Positions 11,001 through 19,923 are shown, counted from the first letter of the stretch. The stretch is 64,000 bases of DNA from Okeania sp. KiyG1 (GCF_014132355.1 NZ_BLZO01000059.1:1-64000), one strand, 5' to 3'. Numbers and translations: made by a program. Notes: generated from the sequence alone by a model not told the origin.

Positions 11001-11685
11001 AGAGGATTTGTAATCAACCTTTGAGCACTTAACTCCTCTAGTAAACCTATTCTCTGTTGAGGTTTACCCCTAAATAAGTTGTTCTGTAGTTTTGGCATAT
11101 CATCTAGTCGTCTACCTACAACTGGAATGATAAAAAGCCGCTTTTCGTAATAAATAATTGATTTCAAATATCGAAAGAAATCTTCAAATTCTGATTTAGA
11201 ATTTTTCCATCTAATACATCAAACTCGTCCAGTAATAATACTAATTTTTTGTCACCCAATTTCTCATATACTTGCTCCAAGAATTCCCTAAATTTAACCC
11301 CGTCTTGTTCTAAGTCTTGCTCTAAATCATCAAGGAAAGTTAAATCAATTACATCAGGATTATCTATAAATTTTTCAACAGTAAGTTTTTCAACAATATC
11401 TTTAGCAAGTCCGTGGACTACTTCACGCAACGAGCATTGGTTTTTATCTTGAAAGTCTGATAGAACACAAACAAACTCATTATCCAAGTTGACCTTATTA
11501 GGAATATGCCTTAATACAGAGGATTTACCTATACGTCTTTGACCATGGAGCAGAATAACTTGTTCATTATTTTTCAAGTTATCTTCTATAAACCCGAACA
11601 GACTTTCTCGACCGAAAAATAATTCTGGTTCATCAATAGGACGACCAATAACGTAAGGATTTCGCCTTTTTTTAGGAGATTTCAT
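8091..11685 (-). CDS. STAND-like ATPase - TPR - TM - periplasmic-binding fusion, two frameshifts
   Basis: A protein of about 1,195 residues in three frame segments. The N-terminal ATPase_2-like domain has RRNPYVIGRPI, FFGRESLF, Walker A HGQRRIGKSS and Walker B LVLLLDEFD, then FIIPVVGRRLDD and LSAGHPYFTQ, and a winged-helix-like part. About 250 residues of degenerate TPR-like repeats follow (EALEFYELAYNVNPER and similar). A membrane helix at about 9478-9409 is preceded by KKRR, so the C-terminus should be outside. The last ~370 residues resemble a type 1 periplasmic ligand-binding domain (VLAVIVPADRD, ILIVDSSSND, SYDATQAFIYAL). Frame breaks are one A missing near 11190 and one base near 8704. 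ATG 11685 is preferred to the TTG at 11697. Confidence 0.8.
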
Positions 11686-11698
11686 ATTAATTGTCAAT

Positions 11699-12616
11699 TC
11701 CTTAAAACTATATCTTTACTATTACTAATTATTGGAATCTCTAATTCACTATCTTCCTTGAAAAATGTAGTTAGTCCAGTAGGGTGTGTTAGGCGCTTAC
11801 CATAAATTACTTTTGAACTGTCAAAGATTACATTGCGCCGTAACGCACCGTTGAGTAGTCCAGAAACATTTGGAATAGATGGTGCGTTACATTTCATTAA
11901 CGCACCCTACTGGATTGTTTCACCTAAAATAGTGCAGAGCGCTTTTTTCGTCACCCCATCCCCCCATCACCCCATTTTCTAATGCAACATTTAAGATGAA
12001 ACAGTCCACTACTGGCTTACCATAAATTACTGTTGAACTGTCAAAGATTACATTGCGCCGTAACGCACCGTTGAGTAGTTCAGAAACATTTGGGATAGAT
12101 GGTGCGTTACATTTCATTAACGCACCCTACTGGATTGTTTCACCTAAAATAGTGCAGAGCGCTTTTTTCGTCACCCCATCCCCCATCACCCCATTTTCTA
12201 ATGCAACATTTAAGATGAAACAGTCCACTACTGGCTTACCATAAATTACCGTTGAACTGTCAAAGATTACATTGCGCCGTAACGCACCGTTGAGTAGTTC
12301 AGAAACATTTGGGATAGATGGTGCGTTACATTTCATTAACGCACCCTACTGGATTGTTTCACCTAAAATAGTGCAGAGCGCTTTTTTCGTCACCCCATCC
12401 CCCCATCACCCCATTTTCTAATGCAACATTTAAGATGAAACAGTCCACTACTGGCTTACCATAAATTACTTTTGAACTGTCAAAGATTACATTGCGCCGT
12501 AACGCACCGTTGAGTAGTCCAGAAACATTTGGAATAGATGGTGCGTTACATTTCATTAACGCACCCTACTAGACTTAAGAATTATATATTTACTAATTAT
12601 TGGAATTTCTAATTTG
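11699..12616. repeat. four-copy ~220 bp tandem array
   Basis: The unit recurs with CATAAATTAC at 11801, 12021, 12240 and 12460 (spacing 220, 219, 220). Each unit contains GGTGCGTTACATTTC next to GAAATGTAACGCACC-like sequence, and each of the first three also contains a mobile-element-like piece with ends TGTTTCACCTAAAAT and AAGATGAAACAGTCC. The last copy is truncated. The array is bracketed by two similar sequences: TACTAATTATTGGAATCTC near 11718 and its near-copy near 12590, which suggests that flanking DNA was duplicated too. Short ORFs repeated in each unit are translations of the repeat, not genes. Confidence 0.85.
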
Positions 12617-12637
12617 AAGATATCTAATGAAAAAATT

Positions 12638-13914
12638 TTATGCCAAGTATGGTGCTAGCTTACCAACCCATTTGGCAATAGATTTAATCGCCTCCTTATG
12701 CTCTGACAAATAGTTAATTACATCTTTAACTTTGTCTACTTGTTTACGACTCATAAAATTAGCAAAGACCATCTCTCTTTGCTTTAGTATTTCCGTATTA
12801 GTATTTTCAATCTCTTTAATTACCCACCACTCCATTATTGTGGAAGTAAATGAATAATTTGTTTTTTCTTGTTCTACAGTTTGTTTAATCACGCATCGTT
12901 CTTCTAAGTCCATTAATTCTCGTTCTTTCTGGCTGAAAATAACACTAATATCACTCAAATCATAGCGCGTTTTTTGTACACGACCTTTCAATTGATACAG
13001 TGCTATTAACATTAATAACGCCTGCTCTAATTCATTAGCAAGTTGCCATGTATCTTGAAAAAAATGTTCTGTTGCTTCTACAAACTCCTTGGCAAATATC
13101 TCAGCATTAAGCGTTTCTCCAGAACGTCTTTTGTTATGCAAAATAGACCCAGTATTTTGTAGCAAAGCTGGATTTCCACCTGCAATTTCTTCAATTCCAT
13201 CTCGTATTTCTCTTGTCATTTGCATTCCACTAAGCAACATCCCTATTTCCTTATCATTGAGTGGCTTTAATCGTTGAAATCCAAAATGATTGTACCAAGG
13301 AGATCCATTTGGTGTAAGATTAGGACCTTTTTCATTCAAGCGCCGCAATGAAGTTACAATCATTGAAAGGTATTTTCTTTCTTCCGAGTGATACGCTAAA
13401 TTGCGACATTCACTCAAAAATACTTCTACATCAGTTTCAGTATACCGAGAATGGGAGTTAAGAGTAGCATCATAATCATCTAAAAGTAGCACTAAAAATT
13501 TCTTTTGCTCACCTATTTTTCTCAAAATATAGCGTAGGTGTTCTTTAGTTGATTTGGGCTTTTGCAGTGATTTTTTTATAAGTTGTACGATAGAATCATC
13601 TTTAGTTTTTTCTCCAATTGAATAAATAATTTTGCGCCAGAAATTTGCAGGGATGAAAGGCTTAATTTCTAGGCAATTTAGATAAATAATTATGGCTTCA
13701 GATCGATCTATATTTTGTGACTGCCAGATTTGCTCAGATGTCAGTAAGTTTAGGAAAGAAGTTTTTCCCATACCAGGGCCACCCCAAACAGCCAAATTAC
13801 TGCGACTGTCTATTTGGTCAAACGCTATATTTATTAAACTTTGGTGTCCTACAAAACTTTCTGGAGCAACTGGCTGGCCAACGGTGAAAGGATTTCTTTT
13901 CTGTCTTTAGTCAT
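12638..13914 (-). CDS. STAND/AAA-like ATPase, second gene, frameshift near the N-terminus
   Basis: About 425 residues. The open frame starts within AVWGGPGMGKTSFLN (Walker A), and upstream another frame encodes NPFTVGQPVAPESFVGHQSL, the counterpart of RRNPYVIGRPI...FFGRESLF in the neighbour. One A missing in the run 13897-13900 separates the two, so I extend the gene to the ATG at 13914. Walker B is FLVLLLDDYD. EIAGGNPALLQNTG takes the place of the LSAGHPYFTQ motif. The C-terminus looks like a winged-helix domain (VQKTRYDLSDISVIFSQKERELMDLEERCVI) without TPRs or a membrane segment. It is transcribed toward the larger STAND gene. Function is unknown. Confidence 0.7.
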
Positions 13915-14320
13915 AATTTAAGGAATAAAGGATTTATATAATGTCCAAATAATATAGTGATATGTTTGTGGCTTAAGCAATTTCTATTATAAATGACTAA
14001 AACTAATGCTATGCTTAGAGCTGATTTGTAAACTTCGCCAAAAGTGTTATATTATCTAGCTTTTAGCAATTAAAAATTTACTTGACAAAAATCCTGGAAT
14101 CTAAGTATAGCAAGTAATTCAGTGCCTTAATATTTACTTTATAAATCAGCTCTTAGGTGACACTTCAATTATTAAGTAATTAATAGAGGCAGATTAACGA
14201 AGTCAAAAGTAAAAAGTAAAAAGTAAAAAAATTATAATTTTGTCTGACTTTTAACAACTAAACTACCTCGAAATTTTAGATAAATATCTCGCAACAATTT
14301 GAAAAAGAATGTTATAAATT
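13915..14320. other. intergenic region with a MITE and a duplicated gene promoter region
   Basis: Holds the 14016-14155 element. From about 14200 it holds sequence nearly identical to 7190-7338, including TTGTCTGACTTTTAACAACT and CAATTTGAAAAAGAATGTTA, i.e. the upstream region of the duplicated small gene. No other gene is seen. Confidence 0.6.
14016..14155. mobile_element. MITE, GAGCTGATTTGTAAA family
   Basis: About 137 bp element with inverted ends GAGCTGATTTGTAAAC and TTTATAAATCAGCTC, flanked on both sides by TTA. A second copy at 24248-24387 has the same TTA flanks, and its insertion into a reconstructable ORF confirms that TTA is the TSD. The interior contains TTGACAAAAATCCTG in both copies. 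It has no coding capacity. Confidence 0.75.
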
Positions 14321-14596
14321 GTGCAATTACTGATTTTATTTATCGGCGAAAATGAACGATTCGACCAAAATCAACTGGTGGATATGGCCAAAAATATCCC
14401 AGGAGTTGAAAATATCCGAGAAGGAGAATTTGTTGGATCTATCTTGGAGTTTGAATTTAGGGAGAAAGCTCACACGGATTATGGCACGGATGTACGGATT
14501 AAGAGTCTACTACAGTGCGTCTGAGTAGCGATCGCGAAACTATGAGCATTTCTGGGTTAGGAGATGCCAGTTTAAAAACTGCTTTGTCAATTTAAA
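14321..14596 (+). pseudogene. small conserved cyanobacterial protein, copy 2, truncated
   Basis: Protein MQLLILFIGENERFDQ..., about 80% identical by eye to copy 1 at 7339. No MITE is present, but the frame is broken where copy 1 is interrupted: AAGAGTCTACTACAG would need one base fewer or more to continue into LSSDRET. The matching tail continues as MSISGLGDASLKTALSI and ends at a TAA by 14596, well before the C-terminus of copy 1. Similarity extends upstream to about 14200. Either the duplication captured a damaged gene, or the break is the scar of an excised element. Confidence 0.6.
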
Positions 14597-14984
14597 TTAG
14601 TCATATATTTGAAAAATTTTATTATACCTTCATTTGTTTTGTTAGAAAAATCTTATTTTAAAGTATTATTTTTATATGAATTTTTTTCTGAAAATGTTAG
14701 TTTTTTCTGAACTTTTTTCTGAACTTTTATATGAACTTTTTTGCTTGCTTTTCTATTAGTTGTAGTTTATTCTAATTATTAGAATAGCTAGAGATTGATT
14801 ATTATTATGGTGGTACTGTTTCACTTTTAGATACAGTAAGGAAATGCCATTGATAAGTTCTCTTATGTAGGTCTTGTTGGATTTTAATTGTTTTTTATCT
14901 AGTTTAAAATCTTCATTATTAGAAGTATCTTCACAAGAAAGATATTTCTTATGTACTTTTGCATCAGATTATTGTTTATTGAAT
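14597..14984. other. AT-rich gap before the lodA-like gene
   Basis: A short tandem series of TTTTTTCTGAACTTT lies at about 14690-14740. Nothing resembling a gene or a clear terminator is seen. The left border of the higher-GC island falls close to 14985. Confidence 0.45.
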
Positions 14985-17096
14985 ATGGAAAATCCTAAAT
15001 TTAGAATTTATCCCTCCATAGGGATTGCACGCCTTGGGAATGGTCCGGCTGAAAAAGACCAGGTCATCTTCAGCCCAGAAATCCCATGGGCAAATCTGTT
15101 TGAAACAGATAATGAATATTTGACCGATAAAGGCGAGATCAAAAAACAAGCCCAGCGGTTTTACATTTATCAATGTGATGAAGCAGGCAACCCTATAAAG
15201 AAGATTGACCCAGCGGAATATGACATTGAGTGGACTGCAGAAGTGGCTAATAAAAAGCCTTTTTGGTACAATTTCAACAACAGCCTAGACCTTTCTATTC
15301 AGTTGGAAAACCACCAAAACCTCAGTCCTAATTTTTACGATGAACGCATTGCTCCCGCCATTAGCACCACATACCGCAACCCCAATGTCCTGAATGAAGG
15401 TCTGCGCAAACCAGAAGGAGAAAATTTCCGGAAGGAGTTGGTCAACAGTCCTCCCCCGATTACAGTTTCTTCATCTTCCACCCGTAAGGAGATTTGCGGT
15501 ATGTTCCCTTATCCACATCCTCCAAAAGATGGCGGACCCAGAATCAGCAAAATCGCTTCAAAAATGAAGAAGTCTTGTGTGAATGTGAAGTTGGGTACCG
15601 TTGAATACGATGAAGGAACCCTGATTTTTTATGGAGCAGACGGCACTTCGGCTTCTTTGAATCCTTCCGATTTGAACACTGATTTTGCCGATAACTCCAA
15701 TTGGTACGATGATATTTGTGATGGTATCATCACGGCTAAAATCACCCACAAAACCACGAAAGAAAGCTATGATTTGACTGATGCCCAATCCGCTGCTTGG
15801 ATCGCAACCACTCCGCCAGATTACGCTCCCCAAATCCAGCCCCTTTCTACCCTTTTTGACCTGATCGTAGGGGCGGCAGACGAGCGATTTGCTCCAGAAC
15901 TGAGCCTGGTATTCCCTTTGCTATATCGCCTCTACCGCATGCAATGGGTCAATGCAAGTGATTTCCTCGCCCCTTCTTTCCGGGAAACGATCGATCAACT
16001 CTATGCTCAGAACAAATTTCATTGCATTTATTCCAACAGCCCAGAATGTGCGGAGGTTCGCCAACAAATTTTTAATCTGTTTCGGAATCCTATCTACAAT
16101 TATGACAACGAACCTGTCATTCCTAGCAATCAAAAGACAGACCTCACGCAGTTGGGTACTGAAACAGACGAACTGAAATACCCAACTTATCCTGGGGACG
16201 GAATTAATTATCCTGGCAGTCCAGCCCAGTGGTTTGCCATACCTCCTTTTCTCTACGAACAATTGAAACAATGGAGAGACGGCAACTTTACTACTCCAGC
16301 CGATTTCAATTTTAAGGACATGGATGAAATGGGTCGTTTTTACCAACGTCAATTTCTGGAAGCAGCTCAAGACCCTGCCAGGAGTCCGTTGCTGATGACT
16401 AGAGCTGTTCTGGAGACTCTGTATGGAGGTGGTTTCCACCCTGGGGTAGAGCTTACCTGGCCTATGCGCCATAATCAGATGTATGCGGAAAATCGTCGCA
16501 TCTATGAACTTGTAAACGAGGGCAAAGAACTCTCCTATGGAATTTATGGTTTATGGGAAGTTCGCATCAATGCCGCGAGTCCAGAACGCAAAAAAGAGAT
16601 TTTCTACAATGATTTTGGATTTGAAATGGTTCCCTATGACGTCCAGGAATCTCTTGACCCATCCAATCCCAAGTATTGGCTCTGGGAAGCCACTCCTGGA
16701 GACTTGACTAAATGGATGGGAATTCCCTGGCAATCGGATGCAGGAAGTTGTCAGACTGTATTCATTGATATGCAGTATCCAGTACCTGCTTGGTGGGCTG
16801 CCAATTTGCCTGTCACCATATTGACGGCTGAAAGCCTCAAAAAAGTCCAGGATAAAAGTCTCATTCCGGAAACCCGCCGATATATTTACGCCAACCGCTT
16901 GCCCTGGCTTCATAGTGCCGATACTGGATTTGTAGGTTATCACGCTGAAGCTGGCTACCAGAATGGGTTGATTGCCATGGTATATAAATGGAAAAGCGTT
17001 GGTATGGTTACAGGTCGAAGGTCTGGCGTGGGTCCTGAACTCGAAATTCCTGATATCGTCTATGTAGCTTACGACGGAAAAGGTGGTATTCATTAG
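14985..17096 (+). CDS. lodA: LodA/GoxA-like CTQ-dependent amino acid oxidase
   Basis: A 703-residue protein of the LodA family, whose known members (L-lysine epsilon-oxidase, glycine oxidase) use a cysteine-tryptophylquinone cofactor made by post-translational crosslinking and release H2O2. The N-terminus FRIYPSIGIARLGNGP is a family hallmark. C589 (DAGSCQTVF) is the likely cofactor cysteine; W641 (RLPWLHSAD) is a candidate crosslinked tryptophan, with W603-W604 as alternatives. There is no signal peptide; LodA itself is secreted without a classical one. I chose ATG 14985 over an upstream TTG because the family starts here. Base composition is clearly richer in GC than the neighbours. The lodB gene follows without a gap. 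The substrate cannot be read from sequence. Confidence 0.9.
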   Translation: MENPKFRIYPSIGIARLGNGPAEKDQVIFSPEIPWANLFETDNEYLTDKGEIKKQAQRFYIYQCDEAGNPIKKIDPAEYDIEWTAEVANKKPFWYNFNNSLDLSIQLENHQNLSPNFYDERIAPAISTTYRNPNVLNEGLRKPEGENFRKELVNSPPPITVSSSSTRKEICGMFPYPHPPKDGGPRISKIASKMKKSCVNVKLGTVEYDEGTLIFYGADGTSASLNPSDLNTDFADNSNWYDDICDGIITAKITHKTTKESYDLTDAQSAAWIATTPPDYAPQIQPLSTLFDLIVGAADERFAPELSLVFPLLYRLYRMQWVNASDFLAPSFRETIDQLYAQNKFHCIYSNSPECAEVRQQIFNLFRNPIYNYDNEPVIPSNQKTDLTQLGTETDELKYPTYPGDGINYPGSPAQWFAIPPFLYEQLKQWRDGNFTTPADFNFKDMDEMGRFYQRQFLEAAQDPARSPLLMTRAVLETLYGGGFHPGVELTWPMRHNQMYAENRRIYELVNEGKELSYGIYGLWEVRINAASPERKKEIFYNDFGFEMVPYDVQESLDPSNPKYWLWEATPGDLTKWMGIPWQSDAGSCQTVFIDMQYPVPAWWAANLPVTILTAESLKKVQDKSLIPETRRYIYANRLPWLHSADTGFVGYHAEAGYQNGLIAMVYKWKSVGMVTGRRSGVGPELEIPDIVYVAYDGKGGIH

Positions 17097-18152
17097 ATGG
17101 CTTCGATCCATAGTGATGTTGCGATCGTTGGTGGAGGAATCGCCGGGTTGTGTCTTTCTGTGCTTTTGCAAAGAAAGGGGATTGAATATTTCCTTGTGAC
17201 AAGAGAAATGCAGCAGAAAGTCATGGCGCTGGCGGAAACTCTGCCACCTTCTGCATTGGCGATGATACAGCAGCTTGGGTTGCGGGAGGTTTTTGAGGAA
17301 AGTGCCCTGGAAAAAACTTTAGGATATCATTCCCTATGGGGAAGTTCTCAGGTTCAGGACGTCAACTTTTATTTTCACCACCCCTATAATTATGGTTTGA
17401 AACTGGACAAACAGTTATTGCTGAAAAAATTGGAGAGCTGCTTGGATAGTCACAGGATTGTGCAGTGCAAGGATTGGTCTTGGGAGGAAGAGAACCGATG
17501 TATTCGGGTAAATTCAGCACAAAAGCCTTTTGATCTATACGGGCAGATTTTTGTGGATGCCACGGGAAGGAAAAAAGCGTTATTGAGGAAACTGGGAATT
17601 GGCAGCACGGTGCATGACCAACAGATCGCTTTCAGTTGTCATCTTCCTCGTATCCGACACCCTAAAATCAAGCATGGAGTATTTACAGAGGTATTTAAGG
17701 GTGGATGGGGAATTGTATCCAGTTTGGATCAAAGGACTAATGTGATGACACTTTATGCTGAAAAGGGCAGCCCTCAAAGCTTGAAAATGCGGGAATATGA
17801 TCATTGGCAAACTTTGCTTTCCGAAACACAGATATTGCAAGCTTTTCTGGCTGGTGAAGTTTGGTCTCCGGTCTTTGTATCGGCTGCCAATTCGATTTGC
17901 AGTAATGAAATTGCTGGCTCGAACTGGTTGGCCTTGGGTGATGCGGCGATCGCTTTCGACCCCTTGTCCTCACATGGGATAACCAATGCGGTATACACTG
18001 CTTGGCAAGCAGCGGAGGCTATTGAAGAGCGCTTGGTTAGTGATTCGGATGTTGCATTGGGAGTCTATTCCGAAAAGTTGCGGAAAATTTTTGGCGCTTA
18101 CCTGGCGACACGGTTGATTTTATTTGGAAAAAGGTTGATTTTAGGGGGTTGA
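17097..18152 (+). CDS. lodB: LodB-like FAD-dependent maturation enzyme
   Basis: A 351-residue flavoprotein of the LodB/tryptophan-halogenase-like group, known to be needed for quinone cofactor formation in its LodA partner. The FAD-binding GGGIAGL motif lies at residues 12-18, and a second FAD motif GDAAIAFDPLSSHGI near residue 280. The ATG directly follows the lodA TAG (no gap), so translational coupling is likely. The higher GC is shared with lodA, which suggests the pair arrived together. The protein is soluble apart from a short hydrophobic C-terminal stretch. Confidence 0.88.
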   Translation: MASIHSDVAIVGGGIAGLCLSVLLQRKGIEYFLVTREMQQKVMALAETLPPSALAMIQQLGLREVFEESALEKTLGYHSLWGSSQVQDVNFYFHHPYNYGLKLDKQLLLKKLESCLDSHRIVQCKDWSWEEENRCIRVNSAQKPFDLYGQIFVDATGRKKALLRKLGIGSTVHDQQIAFSCHLPRIRHPKIKHGVFTEVFKGGWGIVSSLDQRTNVMTLYAEKGSPQSLKMREYDHWQTLLSETQILQAFLAGEVWSPVFVSAANSICSNEIAGSNWLALGDAAIAFDPLSSHGITNAVYTAWQAAEAIEERLVSDSDVALGVYSEKLRKIFGAYLATRLILFGKRLILGG

Positions 18153-18208
18153 CAAAAATTATTCTATTATGAAGCCTAAAGCATTGGTCTTCATTGTAAA
18201 ATGGTCTC

Positions 18209-18293
18209 ATACCAATTTTAAAAAAGAATGTTACAAAACATCAAATATACAGAATATATAGATATTTGTAGCAAACATTTATCAAATTGGTAT
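18209..18293. mobile_element. small palindromic element, ATACCAATTT ends
   Basis: 85 bp with perfect inverted ends ATACCAATTT and AAATTGGTAT. The adjacent AAAAAAGAATGTTAC is also found near 7318, 14302 and 44774. The interior has GTAGCAAACATTTAT, which recurs near 44928. It lies between lodB and the secreted-protein gene. Confidence 0.65.
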
Positions 18294-18362
18294 CACACTG
18301 CTCAACTTTAACGTTAGAACGCTGGTTCTATCAACACTTATGTAAAAAGGAGAGATTTGGAA

Positions 18363-18896
18363 ATGAACAAGATTATTTCGATTGTGTTGTCACTGATGGT
18401 TGCTGTACCAGCAGTATTTTCTCCTATGCTAGGAGCCCCAGCACATGCTAGTTCACTCTGCGATTCTTGTAAAATCTTGAAGCTGACCTATGAAGGTAAG
18501 GATTTTGGTTATATGGGACTAAATGGGAAAGGCATATTTTATGGTGGTGCAGATATATCTGATGCCGTCGAATTTAAAGAGGTGAAGTATCAAAAGGCGG
18601 ATGATGCATATTATTATGAAGTTGCAAAGGACAAAAACCACTACTTGGATATTAAGGGGACTTCATCGGTACTGTTCTCTGATAAGCCGATATTTTCAGT
18701 GGACACTTCGACCATAGTCGCATGGCAACTGATAGGTTCAGAGCTGCATGCAATAATTGGTGGACAGGATACACGCAAGGTTGTAAGTCGTAGTGCCACA
18801 GATGAGGACAGTAAAATTTTATATGGTAACTTCCCTGAACCACTGGGGGACGGGCATCCTTGTGGTATTAGGATATTGGAGAAAAAGAGTAGCTAG
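18363..18896 (+). CDS. secreted small protein, unknown
   Basis: A 177-residue protein with a clear Sec signal peptide: a positively charged start, hydrophobic IISIVLSLMVAVPAVF, then GAPAHA as a likely cleavage site near residue 30. The start is ATG 18363, with AAGGAG 9-14 bases upstream. The mature part has a CDSC motif at its N-terminus and one more cysteine near the end (HPCGIRI), and alternates hydrophobic and polar residues like a beta-rich fold (LKLTYEGKDFGYMGL, YYYEVAKDKNHYLDIKG). A beta-trefoil is possible but unproven. It shares the island's composition and lies just after lodAB. I do not recognise a family. Confidence 0.65.
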   Translation: MNKIISIVLSLMVAVPAVFSPMLGAPAHASSLCDSCKILKLTYEGKDFGYMGLNGKGIFYGGADISDAVEFKEVKYQKADDAYYYEVAKDKNHYLDIKGTSSVLFSDKPIFSVDTSTIVAWQLIGSELHAIIGGQDTRKVVSRSATDEDSKILYGNFPEPLGDGHPCGIRILEKKSS

Positions 18897-19051
18897 TGCG
18901 ATCGTCTGAATCTTGTTTAGAGAGGTCTAGTGGTTTTAAGTTGGGAATGGTGATGGTTGTCGGTGATGAGTGGAGGCGATCGCTCTGAGGTCATTAGTAA
19001 CAAACCTAGAGACTAAACTTGATTCAGAAAACTCAGAAATCGTTAAACCAA

Positions 19052-19092
19052 CAAGAAATTCCCCGGAGGCTTATTGCCGGGGAGTTTCATTT
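19052..19092 (+). terminator. probable terminator hairpin
   Basis: Inverted repeat AAATTCCCCGG / CCGGGGAGTTT with an ~10-base loop, followed by TCATTTCTT. It fits a Rho-independent terminator for the plus-strand genes lodA-lodB-secreted protein. The T-run is weak. Confidence 0.5.
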
Positions 19093-19260
19093 CTTGCTAT
19101 GTGGTCATTTCAGTTTAGGTTGAGATGAGTTTGAAAGGATTTCAGCTCTCCACTGCTTATTTTACAGCGCTTTTCAGATTGATGAACCACATCGTCACAG
19201 CCAGAACCTTGTAGGAGACTTTCCATGGAACGTCCCTACTGTGGTTTACCCAAATCAAAA

Positions 19261-19923
19261 CTACTGTAAGGGCAAGATTTCACCTGTGGATTGTGCACTT
19301 CCGTTGGGAGGTGGTGGTGGTGCACCTGCACTTGCTTTGTCAGCAAGCATACGGTACTGGTGCGACCCCTTACCCGTTTGTATTTGTCCCGATAATGTGT
19401 ACAAGTATAGGTTCCCAGAAACCGAGTAATCATTGGGCTCATTATTGACATAGAAATCAATGCTCACGGATGACATCTGCTGTGCTTTCGCCAAAAATGC
19501 TTCCATGAGTTGGGAAATCTGCTCTTCAGATAGACCTGCTGATTCCATGTTGTGCCGCGTTTTGCTATAAGACGCTGAGGCGCCACCTCCAAAAATAGAA
19601 CCAAAAAGTGATAAATTTCCCTGAACGCTAGTTTTTGCGGTTTCTTCAACCTTTTTTCTTTCGGAAGCCTTTAGAAAAGCTAGTGCCATTTGGTTAAGAT
19701 CTTCAACGTCCTTACTCGACATAGCAGAAATTTGTAGTGTTGCTTTTATTGTGCCAGATGTATGGGCTGGAACATCATAAGCTAGACCAGTTAGTTCTCC
19801 CATGCCTGATGCTTCAATATTGAAAGCATCTTTTACTTCTCCACTTGTAAAAGGGGCAGAATGAAGTACAAGTTTTGGAGTTATAAAGACCATCTCAGCA
19901 GGGTAAACCTCTATTTTGCTCAT
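19261..19923 (-). CDS. 220-aa protein with glycine-rich centre, unknown
   Basis: ATG at 19923 with TCTCC on the plus strand (GGAGA RBS) directly upstream. The N-terminal ~80 residues look like a beta-sandwich (VYPAEMVFITPKLVLHSAPF). The middle contains a Lys/Glu helix, then a glycine/serine-rich amphipathic stretch (LSLFGSIFGGGASASYSK). Next comes a helix (LSEEQISQLMEAFLAKAQQM), and the protein ends in a proline run (GAPPPPPNG). It has no signal peptide, TM helix or known motif. A glycine-rich insertion between helical segments occurs in some membrane-inserting proteins, but that is only an analogy. It converges on the lodAB side and shares its composition, so it may belong to the same transferred block. 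Confidence 0.6.
   Translation of the reverse strand: MSKIEVYPAEMVFITPKLVLHSAPFTSGEVKDAFNIEASGMGELTGLAYDVPAHTSGTIKATLQISAMSSKDVEDLNQMALAFLKASERKKVEETAKTSVQGNLSLFGSIFGGGASASYSKTRHNMESAGLSEEQISQLMEAFLAKAQQMSSVSIDFYVNNEPNDYSVSGNLYLYTLSGQIQTGKGSHQYRMLADKASAGAPPPPPNGSAQSTGEILPLQ

Noticed and set aside
11694-12556. Four similar 65-70 aa ORFs (MKCNAPSIPNVS...)
   Set aside because: Each is a translation of the same tandem repeat unit; no RBS and no conservation beyond the repeat.
15558-16472. Long minus-strand ORFs under lodA
   Set aside because: Shadow frames of a well-supported gene; none has a credible product.
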